From Halobaculum sp. MBLA0143 (GTDB lineage: Archaea; Halobacteriota; Halobacteria; Halobacteriales; Haloferacaceae), in NCBI RefSeq assembly GCF_041361465.1, contig NZ_JBGKAC010000001.1:2604001-2668000 (forward strand): 64,000 nucleotides of DNA, written 5' to 3'. How positions within the stretch are numbered: position 1 is the first letter of the stretch; each line of letters begins with the position of its first letter. Positions 16,998-24,390 of this stretch are shown in pieces. The position numbers and the translations under genes are program-made. Below the pieces are notes generated by a model. It worked only from the letters and a program-made list of their open reading frames with translations. It was not told the origin of the DNA and made no database searches.

Positions 16998-18098
16998 ATG
17001 GCACAAGAGACCCCGCACACACAGAATCGTGGCGGTGATCCGGAGCCCATCGCGGAGGGAGCGACCATTCAGGTACCGGCGATGACGTCCATCGAGCGGC
17101 AGGCAGAGATGTCGGACCTCGGCCTCGATCTCGACGAGGCGACACAGGCAGAACGGCTCGAACGAGTTCGTGAGACGGAACTGTCCGACGAGATGCGCGA
17201 GATCGTTCAGGACGACGGTGTCCTGGGCGACCGCGACCTCCTCCTCTGGAAGTGGATCTACCACATCTTCGGCGAGCCGCTGACACTGGAGACAGTTTCC
17301 GAAGAACACTTCCAAGAGGCGCGGGAGGCTGCTTCGCTCGTCGCTATCTACATCACTCTCATCGACGACATCGGGGAGAAGCTGGGAGACCGAGAGACGT
17401 TCTGGGAGCTGTCGAAGGCAGCCTACCCGGGGGTCGAGCCCGACTGGGAGCGCGAGGACATCAACCGTGACTACGCGATCAGCACGAAGCGGGTGTGGGA
17501 GGCGTTGATGAACCGTATCGAGAACGCCCCCCGATCAGAGGAGTTCATGGAACCGTTGATGTTCAGTCTCAGACAGTCGATCCAGGGGATGGACTACGCG
17601 CGGCTGTCCGCAGACTACGCCTCGTTCATGAACCCGGAGGAGACGTGGTACTTCGAGACGCAGGCCATCGGGCTGTACCTCTTCTGGAACGTCGACCTGA
17701 TGTTCTCGCCGGAGTTCGATCACGACGACTACCAGGCGTTCCGGAGGGTCGCTTTCGAACTCCAGCACATGTGGCGGCTGGGCAACTGGATCATCACCTG
17801 GCACCGTGAGGTGTTCGAGCGAGACTACAGTGCCGGGATCATCGTCGAAGCGCTCCACCAGGGGATCATCGACGAGTCGGACCTCGACGCACTCGACGAG
17901 GGAGAGCTAGAGCCGGAAGAAGTCATCGAGAAGGTGGAGTCGGCGGGGTTCGTCGAACAGTTCATCTGGAACTGGAAACAACGCCGTGACCGAGTCAGAA
18001 GCCAGGACTTCGGGATGTCGTCGCTCGATAGCACGGAGATGGTGTCGAAGATGGAGTGGCTGATGCAGAGCCACTTCGCCACCGAAGGCCACCGTTGA
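16998..18098 (+). CDS. Class I terpene-synthase-like protein
   Basis: A 366-residue, almost entirely helical protein. It carries both metal-binding signatures of class I terpene cyclases: an Asp-rich motif IDDIGEKLGD (D123-D124, DDxxE form) and an NSE-type triad NWIITWHRE (N263, T267, E271; NxxxTxxxE). Their spacing of 140 residues is what bacterial terpene cyclases have. The helix before the triad (NPEETWYFETQAIG) sits where the diphosphate-sensing region should be, but the usual Arg there is not obvious. The C-terminus (FIWNWKQRRDR) is basic and aromatic. No prenyltransferase FARM/SARM pair is present, so it is not a GGPP synthase. Probable role: ionisation and cyclisation of FPP or GGPP, cytoplasmic. 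The two small paralogues and the P450 downstream suggest tailoring of the product. Activity is inferred only. Confidence 0.7.
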   Translation: MAQETPHTQNRGGDPEPIAEGATIQVPAMTSIERQAEMSDLGLDLDEATQAERLERVRETELSDEMREIVQDDGVLGDRDLLLWKWIYHIFGEPLTLETVSEEHFQEAREAASLVAIYITLIDDIGEKLGDRETFWELSKAAYPGVEPDWEREDINRDYAISTKRVWEALMNRIENAPRSEEFMEPLMFSLRQSIQGMDYARLSADYASFMNPEETWYFETQAIGLYLFWNVDLMFSPEFDHDDYQAFRRVAFELQHMWRLGNWIITWHREVFERDYSAGIIVEALHQGIIDESDLDALDEGELEPEEVIEKVESAGFVEQFIWNWKQRRDRVRSQDFGMSSLDSTEMVSKMEWLMQSHFATEGHR

Positions 18099-18143
18099 GT
18101 CGTTCTCATAACCCTCACATTCATATTTGAATTCCTCGAAAAG

Positions 18144-18152
18144 CTTATAAAC
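18144..18152 (+). promoter_or_regulatory. TATA box of the first paralogue gene
   Basis: CTTATAAAC is centred 28 bases before the ATG at 18176, the distance expected for a leaderless haloarchaeal transcript. It implies that this gene has its own promoter in addition to any read-through from the terpene-synthase-like gene. Confidence 0.55.
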
Positions 18153-18175
18153 AGCTATGGACACTGTGCCAGTGT

Positions 18176-18703
18176 ATGCCCGATCCAAGAATCAGTGGCG
18201 CGTACGTCGCCGCGTTCGTTCAGAGTGCGGGGGAGGTCTCTCCGGTGTTCGAAAAGAAGGCGAAAGAGACGCTGGCCGACAGGAACATCACTAATCCGGA
18301 CCCAGAGTCGTGGTACGATAACGAGAAGTTCGGCGAAGCGTTGTTCGAAATCGTCGACAAGGCGGGCGAGAAGACCGTCGCGCAGGCTGGCAAGGAGATG
18401 GTGGCGATCACCGAGGAAATCCTCGAACAGGACGAGATCGAGGCCGGGCTGGAGGTTCTTACCGCCCAACACGAGGAGATCCACGAGAGTCACACGGTGG
18501 CCGACGCTGGGATTCTCACGTACGAACAGCTCTCGCCGACGAGCTACCGCGTCGCCTCTGAAGGAGGATACGAGTACCCAGCGTCGCTGGTGAAAGGAGC
18601 CGCCGAGGAGACCGTCCGTCGAACCGGCGGCCCGAGTAGAGTCGACGTGTCGGACGTAGAGACGGAGTCGAACGAACCGTTCGCGTTCGAAGTCTCCTGG
18701 TAA
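18176..18703 (+). CDS. Small protein of unknown family, paralogue A of terpene cluster
   Basis: A 175-residue acidic protein with no signal peptide or membrane helix. It is clearly homologous to the next gene: shared YVAAFV-SAGEVS-VFEK near the start, an SWY motif near residue 46, a G-KT-AQAG helix, a QHE motif near residue 98, a YEYPASLVKG segment and the identical ending EVSW. The layout (helical first half with WY, then a strand-rich end finishing in an aromatic W strand) recalls V4R/haem-NO-binding-like small-molecule sensor domains, as I remember them, but I cannot place it in a family. Position between a terpene cyclase and a P450 suggests binding or carrying the terpenoid or a haem-type ligand. 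That is inference. Confidence 0.6.
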   Translation: MPDPRISGAYVAAFVQSAGEVSPVFEKKAKETLADRNITNPDPESWYDNEKFGEALFEIVDKAGEKTVAQAGKEMVAITEEILEQDEIEAGLEVLTAQHEEIHESHTVADAGILTYEQLSPTSYRVASEGGYEYPASLVKGAAEETVRRTGGPSRVDVSDVETESNEPFAFEVSW

Positions 18704-18730
18704 CCAGGCATCGAATATTCTCTCCTGGCC

Positions 18731-18748
18731 AAGATATATATACTGTCT
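18731..18748 (+). promoter_or_regulatory. TATA box and flanking CTGTCTA motif of paralogue B
   Basis: AAGATATATATACTGTCTA spans 18731-18749. The TATA core is centred 28 bases before the ATG at 18765, fitting a leaderless transcript. Nearly the same string (AAGATATATATCTGTCTA) occurs at 20592-20609 in front of the P450 gene, which is transcribed in the opposite direction. Confidence 0.6.
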
Positions 18749-18764
18749 ACATAGATAGGACACT

Positions 18765-19295
18765 ATGCCCGATGCTCAATTGAACGGGTTGTACGTCGCA
18801 GCATTTGTCGAGAGCGCGGGAGAAGTCTCCGCGGTCTTCGAGAAGCGTGCGATGCAAATGCTGACCGAAAACAACATCGACGACCTCGACGAGGACTCTT
18901 GGTACTACGCCGAGGACTTTGAGGAGGCGATGGTGGAGATCGAAGAACAGGTCGGCTCGATGACCACTCAGCAGGCAGGCGAGAAGATGATCGAGGTGAA
19001 CGAGCAGATCCCCGCGCAAGACTCCGCTCGTGACGGCTTCGACGTACTGAAAGAACAACACGAGTCGAGCTACCGAGGGTACTCCGTCGACGAGGTCGGC
19101 CAGTATCGAGTCGACCGACTGAGCGAAGACCACTTCTGCGTTGCGACATACGGCGGGTGGGGCTATCCAGAGGCGTTCACGAAGGGGCTGCTCAAGGGTG
19201 TGATCCAGGAGACGGAGGCGGGCGTCACGAACCCGGACTTGGATCCGACAGACACGGAAGGTGAGGAGGTCTTCGCGTACGAAGTTAGCTGGTGA
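18765..19295 (+). CDS. Small protein of unknown family, paralogue B of terpene cluster
   Basis: A 176-residue acidic protein homologous along its whole length to the preceding gene. Conserved points: LYVAAFVESAGEVSAVFEKR at the start, SWYYAEDF, GSMTTQQAGEKM, the LKEQHES motif, GWGYPEAFTKG and the EVSW end. Identity is moderate, so the duplication is old. It carries a single cysteine (HFCVATYGG) absent from paralogue A. It has its own strong TATA box, and its stop codon lies three bases from the stop of the convergent P450 gene. Retention of two copies in one cluster suggests a heteromer or two ligand specificities; there is no direct evidence for either. Confidence 0.6.
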   Translation: MPDAQLNGLYVAAFVESAGEVSAVFEKRAMQMLTENNIDDLDEDSWYYAEDFEEAMVEIEEQVGSMTTQQAGEKMIEVNEQIPAQDSARDGFDVLKEQHESSYRGYSVDEVGQYRVDRLSEDHFCVATYGGWGYPEAFTKGLLKGVIQETEAGVTNPDLDPTDTEGEEVFAYEVSW

Positions 19296-19298
19296 GAC

Positions 19299-20570
19299 TC
19301 ATCGCTGGGTGAACGACAGCTCAACGGGGCCGTCCGGTACTGCGGTCAGGCTGGCACGGAGGCCGAACGACTCCGTCACTCTGTCGAGGTCGTACGCTCG
19401 CAGAAGTGCGGCGACGACCAGTTTCGCTTCGGCCCGAGCGAACGTCTCGCCGAGACACCGTCGCGGACCCGCCCCGAACGGGAAGAAGGCGAACGACGGG
19501 CGGCCGGCTTCCTCACCGAACCGTTCCGGTCGGAACGCCTCTGGCTCGTCCCACCACCGTTCGTCACGGTGGACGACCCACTGAGGCAGGTACAGCAGCG
19601 CCCCCTCCGGAAGCGACCAACTACGGATCGTCACGGGCTGTCTCGTCCGCCTGAAGATCGTGTGAGACGGCGGGTACAGCCGGAGGGCCTCGTCGATCAC
19701 CTGTTCCGTGTAGTCCAACGCTTCGAGGTGTTCGGGACCTGGCTTCGCGTCGCCGACAACTGCCGTCACCTCCTCTCGGATCGCACGCGCAACGCGGCCG
19801 TGGTCCGCGAGCAGGAACAGCGTGTACGTAAGCGTCAGCGCTGTCGTCTCGTGGGCCGCGAACAGCATCGTAATCATCTCGTCGCGGATCCGTTCGTCCG
19901 TGTACCCCGCCTCGCTGTCCGGCCCCGCCGCGAGCAACGCCGACAGCATGTCGTCTCCCTCGCCGGTCTCTCGCTCCGCGATCATCTCCTCGATCCGATT
20001 GACGAGTTGTTCGCGTCCGGTCTCGTACCGTTGCTGGACGTCGTCCGACACTGGCCCCGCCGTCGACTCCTCGAGGAACCAATCGGTGATTGCGTCCGCG
20101 CCGGCCGCAATTCGACCGTCGTCGTCCTGCTCGTCGAACAGCGTCTCCAGCATCACCCGCAGTGTGAGGTCTGTCATCTTGTCGCGCACATCGACGACCC
20201 CTGTCTCCGGCAGTTCGGCCACTGCATCAGCCGTCAGATCACGGATCGTCTCCGCGTACGCCCGTACCCGGTCGGGTCGAAACGAAGACTGAAGTGTCCC
20301 GCGCTGTGCTCGCCACTGGTCGCCGGACGCAGAGACCACGCCGCCACCGAACACCTCGTCGAACCCCTCGAACTTCGTGTACTTGTCCTCTTCTCCGAAC
20401 AGGACTGTCTCGATATCGTCCGGGTGAAACAGCATGAACTGCTTCGTGTCTGGTGCGGAGACCTGGACCACATCACCCTCTTGTGCCCACTCCAGACGGC
20501 GCTCGAACGGATTCTCACTGTACTGCTGGAGCGTGCCGACCGTGGGGGGGAGTTCCGAATCCGATGACAT
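19299..20570 (-). CDS. Cytochrome P450
   Basis: A 423-residue soluble P450 with all diagnostic parts: the I-helix oxygen-activation motif AAHETT (residues 238-243), the K-helix ExxR as EALR (294-297), the PERF segment (FRPERFGEE, about 347-354) and the haem-thiolate loop FPFGAGPRRCLG with Cys372. There is no N-terminal membrane anchor, as in bacterial and archaeal enzymes; redox partners would be ferredoxin-type and are not encoded nearby. It converges on the paralogue B gene. Together with the terpene-synthase-like gene this makes oxidation of a terpene skeleton the most economical reading, though fatty acid or carotenoid substrates are possible. The ATG at 20570 is preceded at 28 bases by a TATA box. 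Confidence 0.92.
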   Translation of the reverse strand: MSSDSELPPTVGTLQQYSENPFERRLEWAQEGDVVQVSAPDTKQFMLFHPDDIETVLFGEEDKYTKFEGFDEVFGGGVVSASGDQWRAQRGTLQSSFRPDRVRAYAETIRDLTADAVAELPETGVVDVRDKMTDLTLRVMLETLFDEQDDDGRIAAGADAITDWFLEESTAGPVSDDVQQRYETGREQLVNRIEEMIAERETGEGDDMLSALLAAGPDSEAGYTDERIRDEMITMLFAAHETTALTLTYTLFLLADHGRVARAIREEVTAVVGDAKPGPEHLEALDYTEQVIDEALRLYPPSHTIFRRTRQPVTIRSWSLPEGALLYLPQWVVHRDERWWDEPEAFRPERFGEEAGRPSFAFFPFGAGPRRCLGETFARAEAKLVVAALLRAYDLDRVTESFGLRASLTAVPDGPVELSFTQR

Positions 20571-20591
20571 TCATGCGTAATTTGTTCTCAG

Positions 20592-20609
20592 AAGATATAT
20601 ATCTGTCTA
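20592..20609 (-). promoter_or_regulatory. P450 promoter with palindromic TATA element
   Basis: The 12-base perfect palindrome AGATATATATCT (20593-20604) is centred 28 bases upstream of the P450 ATG and is followed on the + strand by GTCTA. Because of the CTGTCTA flank, the whole 18-base string matches the promoter of paralogue B except for one extra base. A common regulator of both genes is plausible. Confidence 0.55.
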
Positions 20610-20659
20610 ATTCACGTACATTTATTACCAGACATCTCGGCGAGTGCATGGCCGTGTTC

Positions 20660-21478
20660 TCACCGGGGGTCGGCTTCGATCCGACAGTCACCCTCGTAGT
20701 CGACGGCCGCCACACTCTCGATTCCGTCGTCGCCACAGACCGGACAGTCCGGGTCGCGCTCGTACGGCACTGTCTCCGTCTCCAGGGTCGCCGCGTCGTA
20801 GAACAGCAGTCGCCCGACGAGCGGCTCGCCTTCGTCGATCAGGAGCTTCAACGCTTCCGTCGCCTGGATCGACCCGATCGTCCCGGGCAACACGCCTAGC
20901 ACCCCCGTCTCCGCACAGTTGGGCACCTCGCCCGGGTTCGGCGCTGACGGAAACAGACACCGGTAACACGGGCCGTCGGGGACGAGCGTGGTCGCCTGGC
21001 CTTCGAACTCGTAGATCGCGCCGTGAACGACCGGCAGCCCACGGAGCCGAGCGGCGTCGTTGAGGAGGTACCGGCTCCGGAAGTTGTCCGTCGCGTCGAC
21101 GACCACGTCGTAGTCGTCCAACAGATCGACCGTCTCCGGCCCGATGCGGGTCTCGTGTGGCTCGACGGCTACGTCCGGATTGAGCTCACGGACCGTCTCG
21201 GCGGCCGACTCGGCTTTCGGTCGGCCTACGTCGTCGTCTCCGTGGACGATCTGACGCTGGAGGTTCGACCGTTCGACCGTGTCGTCGTCCGCGATCCCCA
21301 GTCGGCCGACGCCGGCGGCCGCGAGGTACTGGAGCGCCGGCGAGCCGAGCCCGCCGGCGCCGACGACGAGCACGGCGGCGTCTAAGAGTGCCGCCTGACC
21401 CGCCGGACCGACACGCTCCATCACGACGTGGCGGCTGTACCGGTCGAGCTGTGTGGCGTCGAGCGAGAGATCCGTCAC
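20660..21478 (-). CDS. ubaA: E1-like ubiquitin/SAMP-activating enzyme
   Basis: A 272-residue MoeB/ThiF/UbaA-type adenylyltransferase. It has the Rossmann VVGAGGLGS motif (residues 40-46), DDDTVERSNLQRQ (ATP-binding Asp and Arg finger), VVDATDNFRSRYLLND, the zinc-binding pairs CYRCLF and CPVCGD and a CAETGVLGVLPG segment with the candidate catalytic Cys. In haloarchaea this single E1 activates SAMP proteins for both protein modification and sulfur transfer to tRNA and molybdopterin. It follows nadM on the same strand across three tandem hairpin units. The gene is upstream of, and divergent in function from, the P450 gene. Confidence 0.92.
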   Translation of the reverse strand: MTDLSLDATQLDRYSRHVVMERVGPAGQAALLDAAVLVVGAGGLGSPALQYLAAAGVGRLGIADDDTVERSNLQRQIVHGDDDVGRPKAESAAETVRELNPDVAVEPHETRIGPETVDLLDDYDVVVDATDNFRSRYLLNDAARLRGLPVVHGAIYEFEGQATTLVPDGPCYRCLFPSAPNPGEVPNCAETGVLGVLPGTIGSIQATEALKLLIDEGEPLVGRLLFYDAATLETETVPYERDPDCPVCGDDGIESVAAVDYEGDCRIEADPR

Positions 21479-21530
21479 GGCCCTGGCTCCGTGGTCGAGC
21501 CACCTAAGCCGTGCGGGCCGGGGTCACGGG

Positions 21531-21606
21531 GTCGTGCGAGCACGACTCGTCCATCCTCGTGCAGGCACGACTCACCCATCCAGTCGTGCAAGCACGACTC
21601 ATCCCC
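21531..21606. repeat. Three tandem palindromic units between nadM and ubaA
   Basis: Three units of 25-26 bases follow head to tail (starting 21531, about 21556 and 21582). Each contains the hairpin GTCGTGC-NN-GCACGAC (the middle one TCGTGC-AG-GCACGA). The loop bases and one or two outer bases vary while both arms are kept, which suggests selection for pairing. The third unit begins immediately after the nadM stop codon. There is no U-tract. They may be RNA processing or stabilising hairpins in a nadM-ubaA transcript, or protein sites. Confidence 0.6.
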
Positions 21607-22114
21607 CGTTGGCGTCCGTGTCGGCGACGGCCCGCATCCGGGCGACGCCGTCCACCTCTTCGATCACGTCCACGACCGGATCCGGGACGTGCGCTCGCCA
21701 GTCGTCGCCCGCGAGTATCCGGGAGCGCAGCTCCGTCCCCTCCAACACGTCGCGGTCGAACATCGGGGTGGTCCGGACCTCCACACCCGCCTCCCGGAAC
21801 AGTTGGACGACGAGCGGGTTGTTGGAGTAGGCCACCTCGAACTCCGGACACATCGACTGGACGTGACTCACCCACACGGCGTTGCGGTCCAGATCCTCGA
21901 TGGGGACGACGTAGGTCGCCACGTCGAACGCGGCGACGGCCTTGTTCACCATCATCACCCGTTCGCCGGCCGTGAACGGGTTGCGCGGGGTGTGTGAGTC
22001 GCCGGCCGAGCCGACCGCGAGGACGAGTTCGTCGACCTCCTCGGCGATCTCGGCGACCATCTGGTGGTGGCCGTCGTGGTACGGCTGGAAGCGACCGATG
22101 TAGAACCCCCGCAT
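21599..22114 (-). CDS. nadM: Nicotinamide-nucleotide adenylyltransferase (archaeal type)
   Basis: A 171-residue enzyme making NAD from NMN and ATP. It starts MRGFYIGRFQPYHDGHHQMV with the nucleotidylyl-transferase HxGH motif (H13-H16), and shows GSAGDSHTPRNPFTAGERV, the YVVPIEDL strand and the ISSTxxR-like TELRSRILAG near the C-terminus. The family start fixes the ATG at 22114. An 870-codon frame running upstream over the lonB gene on this strand is a shadow. The stop codon abuts the first of three hairpin repeats leading to ubaA. Confidence 0.94.
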   Translation of the reverse strand: MRGFYIGRFQPYHDGHHQMVAEIAEEVDELVLAVGSAGDSHTPRNPFTAGERVMMVNKAVAAFDVATYVVPIEDLDRNAVWVSHVQSMCPEFEVAYSNNPLVVQLFREAGVEVRTTPMFDRDVLEGTELRSRILAGDDWRAHVPDPVVDVIEEVDGVARMRAVADTDANGG

Positions 22115-22282
22115 CCTACCCTCGGGTTCTCGACCGTGATTTATAAGCCCGGCGAGACGCGCGCTGCGCGTCGTGATCGGGTGAGAGCGGCTCTCGCCGC
22201 CGTTTTTCGTCGGCGCCCGGGTGTTCGCCTCGGGAGAAAGTATATCAGTTCCTGGCCCCTCTCTCGGTGTACGGAACGTTCT

Positions 22283-24358
22283 ATGAGCAACGACAACGAC
22301 GACGGCCGGGAGGATCCCTACATCGTCGACGACCCCGCCGAGAACGGGGGCGGTGACTCGACTGTGGGCACCTCCAACACGCCCGCAGACGAGGACGCGG
22401 ACATCGAGGACCTCGGCAGCGACGTCGAGATCGACGCCGAGATCGACGAGGACGCGGAAGACGGGCTCCTCGGCGGTCTCCAGATCGACTCGACGGACGA
22501 CATCCGAGTCCCCGACAGACTGGTCGATCAGGTGATCGGCCAGGAACACGCTCGCGACGTGGTGATGAAGGCGGCCAAGCAGCGCCGTCACGTCATGATG
22601 ATCGGCTCGCCCGGAACCGGGAAGTCGATGCTCGCGAAGGCGATGTCGGAGCTCCTCCCTCCCGAGGAGCTGCAGGACGTGCTCGTGTACCACAACCCCG
22701 ACGACGGCAACAACCCCAAGGTGCGGACGGTGCCGTCGGGCAAGGGTGAACAGATCGTCGAGGCCCACAAAGAGGAGGCCCGCAAGCGCAACCAGATGCG
22801 GAGCTTCCTGATGTGGATCATCATCGCGGTCGTGCTCGGCTACGCGCTGATCGCGGTGGGCAACATCCTGCTGGGGATTCTCGCAGCCGGGATCATCTAC
22901 CTCGCCTTCCGTTACGGCTCTCGCGGTAGCGACTCCATGATCCCGAACCTGTTGGTCAACACCGCAGACACCACCACCGCTCCGTTCGAGGACGCCACGG
23001 GCGCCCACGCCGGTGCGCTGCTGGGCGACGTGCGTCACGACCCGTTCCAGTCCGGTGGGATGGAGACGCCGAGCCACGACCGTGTCGAGGCCGGCGCCAT
23101 CCACAAGGCCAACAAGGGCGTGTTGTTCGTCGACGAGATCAACACCCTCGACATCCGGTCCCAGCAGAAGCTGATGACCGCGATCCAGGAGGGTGAGTTC
23201 CAGATCACCGGTCAGTCCGAGCGGTCTTCGGGCGCGATGGTCCAGACGGAGCCCGTCCCGACGGACTTCGTGATGGTCGCGGCCGGGAACCTGGACGCGA
23301 TGGAGAACATGCACCCGGCGCTCCGCTCCCGGATCAAGGGGTACGGCTACGAGGTGTACATGGACGACACCATCGAGGACACCCCGGACATGCGCCGGAA
23401 GTACGCCCGGTTCGTCGCCCAGGAGGCCGACAAGGACGGCCGCCTGCCGGAGTTCGACCGCGGCGCCATCGAGGAGATCATCCTCGAGGCGCGCCGCCGC
23501 GCCGGGCGGAAGGGGCACCTCACGCTGGAGCTGCGGAACCTCGGCGGGCTCGTCCGTGTGGCGGGCGACATCGCCCGGTCCGAGGGTGCCGCGTTCGTCG
23601 GCCGCGAACACGTCCTGGAGGCGAAGGGGCGCTCGCGGTCGATCGAGCAACAGCTCGCAGACGACTACATCGAGCGTCGGAAGGACTACGAGCTCCAGGT
23701 CTCGGACGGCTACGAGGTCGGCCGAGTCAACGGGCTGGCCGTCATGGGTGAAGACTCCGGGATCATGCTGCCGGTGATGGGGGAGGTCACTCCCTCTCAC
23801 GGGCCGGGCGAAGTGATCGCCACCGGGAAGCTCCAGGAGATGGCCGAGGAGGCCGTGACGAACGTCTCCGCGATCATCAAGAAGTTCTCCGACGAGGACC
23901 TCTCGGAGAAGGACGTCCACATCCAGTTCGTCCAGACGGGCCAACAGGGTGTCGACGGTGACTCCGCGTCGATCACGGTTGCGACGGCCGTGATCTCGGC
24001 ACTGGAGGACGTCGGCGTCGACCAGAACCTGGCGATGACGGGCTCGCTGTCCGTCCGCGGCGACGTGCTCCCGGTCGGTGGGGTGACCCACAAGATCGAG
24101 GCCGCCGCCAAGTCCGGCTGCGACACGGTCATCATCCCGCAGGCGAACGAGCAGGACGTGATGATCGAGGAGGAGTACGAGGAGATGGTCGACATCGTCC
24201 CCGTCTCCCACATCTCCGAGGTGCTCGACGTGGCCTTAGAGGGCGAAGCGGAGAAGGACTCCCTCGTCGACCGCCTCAAGAACATCACCGGCTCCGCGCT
24301 GGAGGCCGCCGGCGACACGGGCGACGTGTCCGGTCCGTCCAGTCCGAGCCCGCAGTAG
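22283..24358 (+). CDS. lonB: Membrane-bound ATP-dependent Lon protease, archaeal LonB
   Basis: A 691-residue protease that degrades membrane-associated and regulatory proteins and is essential in Haloferax. Order of parts: acidic disordered N-terminus (1-70), AAA+ domain with Walker A GSPGTGKS (108-115), an inserted pair of transmembrane helices (about 172-212; SFLMWIIIAVVLGYAL, LLGILAAGIIYLAF), Walker B GVLFVDEIN, then the Lon proteolytic domain with catalytic Ser in GVDGDSASITVATA and catalytic Lys in GGVTHKIEAAAKSG. The two-helix insertion is specific to LonB. A TATA-like TATATCA at about 22250 lies upstream of the ATG at 22283. It is followed closely by a CPBP peptidase gene. Confidence 0.97.
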   Translation: MSNDNDDGREDPYIVDDPAENGGGDSTVGTSNTPADEDADIEDLGSDVEIDAEIDEDAEDGLLGGLQIDSTDDIRVPDRLVDQVIGQEHARDVVMKAAKQRRHVMMIGSPGTGKSMLAKAMSELLPPEELQDVLVYHNPDDGNNPKVRTVPSGKGEQIVEAHKEEARKRNQMRSFLMWIIIAVVLGYALIAVGNILLGILAAGIIYLAFRYGSRGSDSMIPNLLVNTADTTTAPFEDATGAHAGALLGDVRHDPFQSGGMETPSHDRVEAGAIHKANKGVLFVDEINTLDIRSQQKLMTAIQEGEFQITGQSERSSGAMVQTEPVPTDFVMVAAGNLDAMENMHPALRSRIKGYGYEVYMDDTIEDTPDMRRKYARFVAQEADKDGRLPEFDRGAIEEIILEARRRAGRKGHLTLELRNLGGLVRVAGDIARSEGAAFVGREHVLEAKGRSRSIEQQLADDYIERRKDYELQVSDGYEVGRVNGLAVMGEDSGIMLPVMGEVTPSHGPGEVIATGKLQEMAEEAVTNVSAIIKKFSDEDLSEKDVHIQFVQTGQQGVDGDSASITVATAVISALEDVGVDQNLAMTGSLSVRGDVLPVGGVTHKIEAAAKSGCDTVIIPQANEQDVMIEEEYEEMVDIVPVSHISEVLDVALEGEAEKDSLVDRLKNITGSALEAAGDTGDVSGPSSPSPQ

Positions 24359-24390
24359 TCTCTCCGTCTCTCTTTCTCGTGAGGTGACGC

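Noticed and set aside
21599-24211. An 870-codon minus-strand frame spanning nadM and the whole of lonB
   Set aside because: Only its last 171 codons (nadM) resemble a protein; the rest is His/Arg/Val-rich antisense of lonB, as expected from GC-rich codon bias.
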